DNA of 64,000 bases from Cyclina sinensis. Lineage: Eukaryota > Mollusca > Bivalvia > Venerida > Veneridae. The stretch spans positions 9,424,630 to 9,488,629 of the forward strand of contig JAAONU010000004.1 in assembly GCA_012932295.1 (NCBI GenBank), written 5' to 3'. Of the stretch, positions 27,701-39,700 are shown piece after piece; the first letter of the stretch is position 1; every line of letters begins with the position of its first letter. Below the pieces are notes generated by a model. It was not told the origin of the DNA, did not search any database, and was given only the letters and a program-made list of their open reading frames with translations. Both the position numbers and the translations under genes were made by a program.

Positions 27701-30700
27701 TATTCATGAAAACGAATAATCAGCAGTCAATTATCCCACGGTACATAATGTAGTTGTGCGGAATATGTACCGGGGGTCACCGACGATGGTCCACCAGTGA
27801 AAAATAATTTTACAGCTGTATAACCTAATTCAATCAGCACTTTGTGCATTTTCTGTCACACTCTCACTCATCCACTAATGCGCTTCTTTAGATTTCAGGG
27901 GGTTATTTTGGTATTGTATTTTCAGCAGACGGGTATGATTTGTATAAGGGGCAATGAAATTGATAGATCTGTTTCCCAGAACCACTCAGTAAAAAATAAG
28001 TTGTTGAGTCAATTATTATTAAATTTGACATCAGAGCATTTTCATAATTTGTAGTTTGCAGCTTGGCTACTTAATTAGAAGTTTAGATTGCAGTGTCTTG
28101 GAATTGTCTCAGTTCACAGAAGTAGTACATCAAGTCATTCCCTCTTTGAGGTTGATTTAGTTGGTCACTAGATCAAAGGTCAAAGTTGCAGGAAAACATA
28201 TATCACTAGTTAACAGACTTATGAAAAACTCAAGAAATATCAATATATTTTACCACAAATGTATTTCTATAAACAAAGAAAAAGTCTAATTTCTTGGCAG
28301 CTGCATCTTAAATTAATACAAATTTACCTTATGATTTCGGACTAGACCTGCATATATTCTAAACTACTTTTTCAGTTTTGCCCGCTGTAAATGTGTATTA
28401 TTTACGAAGCAGTAAATTTTTCTCGAGTTATGTTTCATCATACTGCACTTCTCAGAGATTAAAGCACTCGTGAATTATTAAAGAATACTTTGTATTACAT
28501 GGTGCCCGTAAACACAGACGACATCAATGGAAGCCTGAACATATTTACTTCTTGTTAACATAAGCATTAATTATGATTCCTATCACTCTTGCTGATAACT
28601 ATAATTCTGTCAGAAAATTGCATGAACGAAAATCTCTCTCATCCTCGAAAATACCAGAACAGATCTTCCGCACTACAAGACATTCCCGTAATTGCAGTAA
28701 GGAAAAAACAAAGTTAGCTCGAGAACTTGAGAACAATATGGCTCTTTGCTTACTTTTTCGCATGGGAATTCCAGGCAATCAGTTGCGCCATTATTTGTTT
28801 GTCGTGGAAGCTGTTAAAGTCATCAAAAGCATACCTGAGTTATCCCGAGGATTGCTGGGTAATCATCGAGAAATGCGATGTTTTATGTTTTACAAACTGC
28901 TGCTTTGTTTCCTGCCTTTGATTCTGTTATTTCAATGTTGTAAGATTAAACTTCAGTTAAGAATCTTTAAAAACTCTGTATCATATAATACAGACCAAAT
29001 TGTGAAAGCAATTTTATAGAATAATAGGAAAGACATGTTAACAGTCCCTTAGAATATATCAGTCTTTCATCCAGCTCCGTTACTAGTTGAATTTCTTTTT
29101 TACTGAACTTTTAGAATAAAAATAATTTTCTACCTCTTGAAGCTGAAAATTTCTAGAAAGGGGCCATTATCAGAGAGACAGCATTGCAGTAGGTCAGTCT
29201 TTCATTCCGTCCGCATTTCTGTCTCTGCCATAGAAAGTTTTACAGCAAACTTGGAAAGTAAAGTATGTTGAAACTTAAATTTAACAGACATTCAAAATTA
29301 GCCTGAACAAGCTTCAACAAACCTGTAGAGATGCAGTTTCAAGATGGCTGTTTTTGTATGCACATCTGTAGGTTATGAGAAGATCTAGGCCATAAATGCA
29401 GTCATAAAAACTAATATCTTTGGAAAGGTGTTCACAAATAAAAAAAAAGCTTGATTAGAAAACCTGGAAGAAATTAAACACAGGAGAAGAAAAATATACT
29501 TATCTTGTCAGAATATTGACATGTTATTATTTGTGAAGTTTTATAACCCTTTAAAACTTACATGTTGAGAGAAACCAGATATTTACAGGGTAAAATCCTG
29601 TCTGCCAAAAAAAAACAGAAGCTTTAAGTAAAAATAAATATGTATGAGGTTTACAATTTTGCAAGTTGTAAATGTTTTATTGAGTTGTCGGTCAGCTTTT
29701 GATATGTAGGTTCCTGACCAACAGATGTAATCGGCCCGATCTTATACCTGAATGGGGAAGAAATTGATCATTTGTAGACCTAGATTTCTAGCACTTGTAC
29801 CTCCCCCTGTAGTCTGCTTTCAGGCAAAACTGTTACAGAGTCAAAGGGCAAGAAAATTTCAGAAACAGAACGAAAAGGATAATACTTTATATGGGAGACA
29901 ATTGCTTTAGGTGAACCATTAATTTCAAAACTTCTTGTGTAATTTTGAAAAGAAAATGCAGCTCTTTCATAAAGGATTTCCTGCTATTAGAGATCTCCCT
30001 TGATATATTGTACATCATATAGCATGAAGCATGTTTTTCAGGGGAGGTAATAAATTGCAAATTTAGAAAGATAATTGGCGATAAGAGTAGTTTTTTGTGC
30101 CTTGAGCAGTAGAACATTTTATCAGTTGCCACAAGAACTGAAGAACCTGTAGTATCAACAAAAATAAAGAAATTCACTGTTTTGGAAGCCTTTTAACTCC
30201 AAGTAATACTTCAGACACCCTCATCTGACAAAATTTTGCTAGAAAACATTAAAAAAAAAACAAAAAAACAAAAAATACAAAGAAATCAAAGTAAACAATT
30301 GATCAAAAAGAAAAGTGCTAAAATACACAATTCAAATCTTTGTGTTTATCTTTTATGCACTTCTCTTAAAGAGGAATGTTAATAGGCTGTAAAAATGACT
30401 GAAGGAAGAAAGAATTATTTTTAGATCAAAGAAAATTTATGCATGTTTTTATTAGGCTTTTATTTAGGAAAGAGCATAAATTTTTCATTGTCTGCTAGGT
30501 GTATTGTTCTAATGAAATATTACACGCAAATATTACGTAGACCTCTATTTACGGTAAGGTCAGCCAGTAAACATGCATGTTTCAGGTTTCACTCTGTTGA
30601 TGAAATATTTTTTTTCATACTAAGTGTATGACTGCTTATAATTTCAGGTAAATTGAGAATATTAAATATGTTTATAATTCAAAAGTATTATGATATTTTG

Positions 30701-33700
30701 AAAGCCTAAATGTTTAAGGTCAAACTTGATGAATTTATTATTGTATTAATTTGCAATAATTTAGCTTCATTAGCCCCACCCACATTATTGGGCTTAACAA
30801 AATTTGACTCAGAAGAAGGTTTTAGTTTTATGTTTGTTAGGCAAAGAAAATTTTTTTTTTACTGGCATCACATCTGGTTATTCTGAGTCACAAAATAAAA
30901 CTTTTCATCGCCAGGAGGGTCAAATAAAAGAAGTGTCGGTTTCCTATTAGATTAATGTGTGTGAAAAAATAAGGTAGGTAGGTGGGCATAATTTGTTTTT
31001 CGGTGTATGATCATTTTTTTAATACCAGAAAGTTAAACAATTGCTGAAAAGAAAAGTCTGCAAAAGTGAAGTAAGTACAGTGTGAGAAACTGGAAAAAAC
31101 TAAGGTCGGCAAGAAAAAATGATCTGTGAGATATTCGAAACGAGGAACATTTTTATACATAAAAAGAGAAACAGTGAATTTTTATGATTCCATGCATGAT
31201 ATTAGTAAAACAGTTCAGAGTTTGCTGCTAGGAGTGAGGTAATTATCGAGAGATTCAATCACCATTAATATTAATTGAGCAGAAAATGAGAGACAGTGGG
31301 TCTAAGCTTAACAGATTAAAATTAAATTGGCAGAACTTATTAGCAGTGTTTAAGTAAGCTTTTAAATGCAAATCCTGTTGCTGATTGCATCTGCATTTCA
31401 TTTTTTGTTTTATGCAAAATTGTGTAAAATTTGGTTAATTTGAAATGCTGTTGACTCGTTTTAAGTGATGTTATCGAAAGAAAAATCACTTTTATATGAA
31501 GGTTTCAGAAGTAAAACTTCTTTAATGGTGTACAGTGTAGTACAGTAACTGCAAAAAAAAAAAAAGTGAATTTTTATATTTGGATTTCTGCGATATGTAT
31601 ATGTTACAAGTGTAGCACATTCATGAATTACAGACTTTTTTTAAGCCCATCTAAGATATTTTAGCCCTATTAGAAACAGATTTGATTGTATAAATGTGAA
31701 GCTAATCTTAACATTAACCCGCAATTAGAAATTACTGGAATTATGATTTTCACTGATTGTTCGGCAATATAAGATAATGAAAATAATTAATACAATGTAA
31801 ACAGCAGGTGCTAGCAATTGTCTTGTTATTAAACATATCAGTCAGCAGTTTTTCACTCCTACATTAGCAAAATTAGCTCATATACAAGAAGAGTTGTCGA
31901 GGGGTCTGTTTTTCCCATTTCGAAACACTACTGAGCATTCCCAGTCCTGGAAGTGCAAAAGATACAGTCGACACACTATTCCAAAGTCAGCAGATAACTT
32001 TTTCACAGAATGTCTATTATACCTTTAACTTATTTAAGAAGATGATTTTAGAAGACCATGGGTCAAAGGTGAAAGTCATAAGGGACAAATCAAAAACCAA
32101 GCTTTGCCAGTCACACCCCTCAAAATCTAGCAAGAAGCTTATGTAGACTATGAAATACTTGTTCTTTTATTATTTTATTTCAAATGCTATATACTTGTGC
32201 ATAAATCTTTTGTTTTTGGTCAGTGTTATTAATTGGTTGCAGGGAACAGGCCCCAAAGAGGATTTAGTATACATTCGTGTAATTTTCTGCACATATGCAA
32301 TGTTATTTGCCTTGATTTAATGGAATTGGCGCCATTTGTCATAATATTTGAGTCAGAAGTCGTTGCCATGAAATCTCTTGGGGACCATTCCTCATCACAT
32401 TGCCTCCATATCTCAGCTATTTGATGGAAGTTATATGTTTTCTACAGTCATTATGGACCTTTGTAAGCAAACGGAACATTTAGATAATTTCCCTGTAATG
32501 GCTTCTGCCTATATTATTATGGTATAGGTAAAATGATTAAGAGATACCATCTAGGGATTTGTTTCTAGAGTATAGAAATAGAGTTTATTTTACCTCTCTT
32601 ATGATTGTGTTGTGGATCACTGTGTGCATGAATAATGTTGAGACAGTTATTCATGAGAAACAGTTACAAAGCTCAAAAACAGTCTGGAGCTCAAAAACAG
32701 TCTGGAGCTTTAAAGTTCAAAAGCTCATAGTCTTAAAAGTGGCTTTATTTCTTGTGCTAGTTTTGTCTCAGGCCTTATAGAAATTAACCTTTGCTAAACT
32801 GATGGACTACACCCAGGACTGGACTTGATATGGACTTGTGGAAAAATCGTAATCATCTTTGAGGCACTTACTGTATTTAAAAAAACAAAACTAATCTAAA
32901 CACATTATCAAGGGCTTTAAGCCAAATCTCTTATGTGTTTATTTGTAGCAGAGGATGAAAGAAGAGGTTTGCACTGAAAACTGAATGTATGATACTTCAA
33001 ACAAGAATAGGTGGTTAACATGTATATATGAGTAAGCCAGAAAACGGACAACTGTTAGTAAAATGAGCACACCTTTTGTACTTTAGTGTGAATGAGTATA
33101 CACTTATACTTGAACATGTATTGGCAGGTGGGGGGCATCTTTGTCCCATAGACACATTTCTAGCCATCATAGCAAATGAGTTTTCTGTAAGAAAGTTTGG
33201 TTTGGGGTCTTCTATACTCGGGTCAGAACTGAATAAAGGTCAGGAGTACTTTAATTACAACCTGCTTTTAATAGCCCTGCCCGTGCTGACAGCAGTAATT
33301 TGTTGTGTTTGCCATTGAGACTAGTGCAAGATCTGCCTGCACATCTGTGCAGTCTGATCATGGTCTGCACTGTTTGTCATTCAGTCGATAAATTTTCAGT
33401 AAGCGCCCCTGTAAACAAATGGATCTATCCAAATTTAGCCCATTTAAGATATTTAGTAGGCTAATGAATAATGTTGTTCCAGAAGTTCAGAGTTCGCAGC
33501 ATGCACTTATAAAGAAAAGAGAGGAAACGCAGCTTGAAATCATTTAAAAGATTTGAAAGTAAAAACTTCCATTTTTGAGTTGGTCTTAAATATAGAGGTT
33601 GTACTGTAAATCTCTCAGGTCTTGGATTAAGGAAAAAAAATCTCTCCTAGCTTTAAATTCCTTCAGAAAGTTACTAGATTTGAAGACAGATCCCTACGTG

Positions 33701-36700
33701 ACAGGCGAGCGATTTTGTGTGATAAATGGCTTTCTCGCTCCACGATATTTGCTTTTTTTCTACCTGCAAATCACTTGGAGCAGTCAGAAAGTAATTTGTG
33801 ATAATCAACAGGAATTTTATTGAAAATAGATAAGGAAATTTCTTTGATTGCCACAGAAGTGGCATTCTGAAATTCTATTTTTGAACAAATGTTGTGATTT
33901 ATCAAGAGAAAGCTGGCAAAGATTTTAACCATTGACGTGCTGGAACCGAAAGTGATTAGCCTTTGCCACCAGTATAGAGCCAGGCCAGCCTGCACATCCG
34001 TGCAGTCTGACCAGGCTCTATACTGTTGGTACCTCAATTTTTGTATTTTGATATTGAACTCCCTTAAACTTTGAATGGACTGTTTCAAATTCAAAGCTGG
34101 ACAAATCCATTACAAAATTTCAGCAAGTTCAGGGTTAACCATTGACAGGCTGTGGATTGATATAGTTATAGCAGCTGATATAAGGCAGGATGCTCCAAAA
34201 TGTACAGTTTCACACTTAAAAAGTGTTAAGTTTTCAAATTATCTTAAGCATGGTACAGCTTTAGTTGTTCAGCTTGTATTAAGGAGTGTCTTGATAAAAC
34301 AACAAACTTCAGACATTTTGGCTGTTGCTGGAGGAAAATTAGTAAAAAAAGAGAAACCTGAATCTTTCCAGATGAATTAAAATTTGACATGTTTGGACAA
34401 CCTGCAGATTTGTCAGCAGAATTTCAGCAGAACTGTCTTACTGAAACTTAATTTTGAATTTATTTTACATCTTAATGAATCTTGGTTTTGTTTTATGTTT
34501 CTTATAGAACTGTTCATGCATATTTTATTTATGTGTATCCCTGCAGAAAAACTCTTGGACAAACCATGTTACAGCCATGGTACAACCATGGTAAAACCAT
34601 GTTTTGTGACCATGTTATGACCATTGATGAAACATGGTTTGACCACAAATGTCAATTGGGACTCTGCCATTTCAGACCAGACCATGGTCATAAAGCATCT
34701 TGAAATGACTATAATTTTAACTCGTGTATAAAATTGGTAAAATCACAAAATACGTTATACATACATCCAGTAGGATATTCTGATAAGAATAACATAGACT
34801 TTACATTATTTAATTATAATTAATTGAATAATTATCACAGAAAATATTGGCATTAGACCTTTTTACAATGTATTTTGTATCATTTCAGACTGTAGAAAAT
34901 TGTTACTACCAAGGTGTTGTGAAGCGAGACGAGTGGTCTGCTGTTGCTTTGTCAACCTGTGATGGCATCAGGTAAATGAGATTTTATGTGAAGTGAGATT
35001 TTATCTGAAATGAGATTTTATGTGAAGTGAGAATTTATGTGAAATGAGATTTTATGTGAAATGAGATTTTATGTGAAATGAGATTTTATGTGAAGTGAGA
35101 TTTTATGTGAAATAAGATGTAAAGATTATTAAGATGTTATTATAACTGTTCAAACTGTAAGTAGGCAGCCCTTGTTTAAAGATGATGCAATATAGCAATA
35201 ATCCAGGAATGGCAGGTGTGATACCCTGCTGTATCCAAAGCTTTGCTAGTGCTCTTTCGGTTGAGATGTTATTAACAGTTAAACACTTAGCATCTTAAAG
35301 AACCAGTAATGTCTTGGGAACTTAAGTACGTTCTGTATCTTGCAATATTTCCAAACCTTAAAATAACTAGACTTCAAGGGGACTGACTGATTTTTAGGGG
35401 AGCAAGCAGTAGCAACAATAGATAAACTGAAATAAATGGGAAAAAAAACATCTATGAATTATCCATAAACCTTTAGTTCAACCTGCATTTAAATTTGTCA
35501 GTTTAATTTGTTGACCTTTCAGCTCTTTGATTCCTTCTTTACCATGCCTATTGATTTCTTTCTTTTCTACCATGACATGTTTGTCTTTTGACTTTGTGTA
35601 AAGGTTTATTGTCAGTGAAACTTGACTTGTTGTGGTCAAATATGAAGATAGTATAAAAGATTAATGCCAATAGAACTTGGACTTGACTTGACATGGATCA
35701 ACAAATTTGAACATTGTGTAAATGTTGAATTCCTTGAATACCATTAAAACTTTGACATGACTTGATGACGTCAGTTAAGAACAGAGTGTAAATGTTATTG
35801 GCTCAACTTGATGTGGTCAATCGTACAAACATTGTGTAAAAATTAATATCAATTGACTCGACTTGGCTCAGTCATAATTTAACTTAAAGCTTTCTGCAGA
35901 GTTAAGAGAGACTCATTCATTTCAGTTTGTCCACTTAATCTGAAGAAATGAAGCCATACTAAATGACATATTGTGGCAATAAAAAATGTTAACAAAGCAA
36001 AACTGAGAAGGTTATTTGACACTGAAGTGATGTTAATGTAAGCCTTCTTTCCATTCTGTTATTTTTGTGGACAATTCTGAGATAAAATACACAAAAATCA
36101 ATAGAGCACAAGTTTGTTTTTGCTTCTATCAACAAAGAAATTCTTCCAAATGAGTGGATTAATGAAAGAATGAGTCATAACTCATTAAAGCACCTGTGTC
36201 ATCAGTTAAAGCAATTCAACTTTGTCATTTTGTTCATTTTCTCTGAAGGGGTCAAATTATTTAGCTATAAATTGAACTCGGTGTAAAGCTTTCCTATTTC
36301 TAGGTGTACAGACTGTCCATGAGATAGGTAGATAAAGTAAACTCTAGACTTATGAAAATTTGATTTATTTGTTCATAACTTTGCATTTAAAGTTCATGAA
36401 CTGTTTCTGAATAGGAAATGTTTTAGTTTTGACATGTCCTAAAATAGTTTGAAAATAACTTTGTTCTTTTAAAGTTCATAAGCTGTGTCGATATAGCAGA
36501 TGTTTTAGTTAGGACATGTTTTTTACTAGAACAGTTCATGTACAACTGTTTAAGAAGTTGAAGTGATGTACCATAGAACTGTGTTGTTTTTTTTTGGCAG
36601 TTCATGAATTATTTTCCTCTAGTTAATAGAAGAACTGATGAGCTTAAATAAGAAATACCACAGTACTAGATATCTAAGGATTTTATGAAAGCAAAATTTA

Positions 36701-39700
36701 AAAAGGTCAGAAAAATGTTTTAACAAAATCAGTCTTTATAAGAACTTCAGTTTGAGCATTTTCTTTGGGTTGGTGTACATGAACTGATATTTTTTATGGT
36801 TTCAATGAAAACAATCAATGTTCGAAACTCGCCTTTTAGGAGGATAGGCTATGAGAGCTTTTATAACACATTTTATTTAACCACCTCTGAAGTTCTGTTG
36901 GGAAAAGCAAATATTTATTACATTAAATGCAGGTTCTTGATAAACAGAAAACATATGGTTCAGATTTTCTACAGAATTGGAAGAAACATTAATAAAATCA
37001 TCACAGGTTATCATAGTCACTTGGGATGCTGAAATTTTCTTCTTGATGTGAAACAGATTTTTAACCAGGTTTTCAATTTTGAAAATCCTGGTTATTAGAT
37101 TGGGGTATGGCGGGCGGATGGGCGGATGGGCGGGCGTCAAACGAAATTGTGTCCGCTCTGTAACTCTTCAACCCTTTGAAGAATTTTGATGAAACTTCAG
37201 ACAAATGTTTACCACATCAAGATGACGTGCAGAACGCATGTTCCGCATGGCTGGCTCCAAGGTCAAGGTCACAGTGACATTAACATTGAAAATCCTGTCC
37301 GCTCTGTAACTCTTCAACCCTTTGAAGAATTTTGATGAAACTTCAGACAAATGTTTACCACATCAAGATGACGTGCAGAATGCATGTTCCGCATGGCTGG
37401 CTCCAAGGTCAAGGTCACAGTGACATTAACATTGAAAATCCTGTCCGCTCTGTAACTCTTCAACCCTTTGAAGAATTTTGATGAAACTTCAGACAAATGT
37501 TTACCACATCAAGATGACGTGCAGAACGCATGTTCCGCATGGCTGGCTCCAAGGTCAAGGTCACAGTGACATTAACATTGAAAATCCTGTCCGCTCTGTA
37601 ACTCTTCAACCCTTTGAAGAATTTTGATGAAACTTCAGACAAATGTTTACCACATCAAGATGACGTGCAGAACGCATGTTCCGCATGGCTGGCTCCAAGG
37701 TCAAGGTCACAGTGACATTAACATTGAAAATCCTGTCCGCTCTGTAACTCTTCAACCCTTTGAAGAATTTTGATGGCTCCAAGGTCAAGGTCACAGTGAC
37801 ATTAACATTGAAAATCCTGTCCGCTCTGTAACTCTTCAACCCTTTGAAGAATTTTGATGAAACTTCAGACAAATGTTTACCACATCAAGATGACGTGCAG
37901 AAATTGTTGTCTCATTATTAAGTATACTCCTTGCAGACAGTATTGTTAGCCGAAATTTACATCCTACTCATTATCATGTATTCTCATGAATATTATCTTT
38001 TCCTTCATGTCATGTTATAATCTTTTGAATATTCATAGCAATCTTCATTCCAAAATTCATACTATAGTATAGAATCAGAACAACATTTTTGAAAACCTGG
38101 TTTCGTGGCATTGCCATGTTTCTTGTTCATAGTTGGAGAGCTGGAGGTTAGCACATGGTGAAGTGATAATGTTTAAAACTGATTAAGTTATAGAAAAATA
38201 ATACATCCTGCTGATGAAAATTCTGTTTCTAGGTATCGTTATATTATTGAAATGTCAGTAAGTGATTTTCTATTAGGTTGAAATAGACATTGTAAATGAT
38301 GATTAATTATATATGTTACTCCAGTCTGATGTTACAAATGTTACTAGTCCAATAATAATGCAAGTGCATTTATTCTTCTGTCACACTTTTTTTTTTAATA
38401 AGGCAAATTTTACTAATCTGCTAATGTTTAAAGTATCTAGTACTGACCTCTGACTGCTGTGAAATTCTCAACCTATTAAAAGATTTATTTATAGGTAATG
38501 TCCCTGAGACTTTTACTGTAAACGCTCAAATATAATACGCACTTTTTTTCAAGAATTTTCAGTATCCACAAAGGGCTGTGTATTATACATGAGGGTGGGC
38601 CGTCAGACAATTTTTATCCAGCTTGAAAACCTGTAAAATACCGGCCAAAAGTCAATAATTTCTGTCCAAATGGTCATGTTTTCTTTTTTGGTGCACCTTC
38701 TTTTTGGAGAGCGTTATTAAGGGGAGAAAACCAATGTCATCAGTACTGAAAGTACGGTATCGTAAAAGCCGTTATAACGCCGTTTTTTTGGGGGGTTTTT
38801 TGTTTTTGTTTCTTGTTGTTTTTTTTCTCTAAATGTATAACTGCTAAAGATTCAATCATATAACCAATGCTTACCGGTATTATGCCCGTCAATATTCGCA
38901 CTCACACAATTATCGACCAATTAATTTGATAAAGGAGTGGTCCGTATATTGTTAAACAAACACAATAATTAGTGTCGTTTGATGTCGCCATAATTACGAG
39001 ATGTTTGTCAACACATCCAAAAGGTATTGAGAAGGTGATGACACATTGAGAAAATGCCATGATTATTCGATATTTCCGAAAGAAATAGTTTCTAGCGCTA
39101 ATTGTCCTTAATGAAATAAATAGTTAAATGCAACCGTAGCGATATTCACGCGATGTTATTGTTACGCGCACCGACAATGGCTGCTTCTTCAACGAAAACA
39201 TGGACAAATGGTAACTCTATTTCCAGGCAAAATTTGTGTGCATATTATATTCCAATGCAAGCTTTTTTTCCCAGATCTTGAGGCCAGACCAGGGCTGCGT
39301 TTTATACATGCTAGCGTACAATATTCGAGTGTTTACGGTAATTGTCTTAAACACTTGGATGGAATTTTGTTTGCTTTACAACTTAAACGCAATATTTTAC
39401 ATGCAGTTTTGCCTATCTGTCTTTAATTTTTACATTTATAAAGTTTTGACCAAAGACTGTCTGAACTGTGAAACTTAAATCCTAATAAGGCATTTTAGCT
39501 CACATGAGCCATAGGCTCGTGGTGAGCTATTAGGATCGATCAGTGTCAGAAAGGTATTTTCGATGATTGCTAGCTCATGTCTGAATATGGGTCATCTGGG
39601 GTCATTAACAAGGTCACAGAGCTCAATGATGGAAAAACCTTGTTAACACTCTAGAGGTAACATTTTCAGTCCAAATAAACTTGAAATTTGTCAGAAAGGT

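Larger units (their letters stand above)
22603..34888 (+). other. Intron 3 (12.3 kb)
   Basis: It holds family A copy 1, the two TTAA-MITE relatives and a CpG-retaining island at about 27380-27800. Near 28573-29019 there is a 148-codon open frame without recognisable homology. The sequence from 29.0 to 33.3 kb is AT-rich with nothing identified. Confidence 0.75.

Noticed and set aside
37168..37872. Series of identical ~60-codon minus-strand frames
   Set aside because: They are the 146-bp tandem units; start and stop recur with the period.
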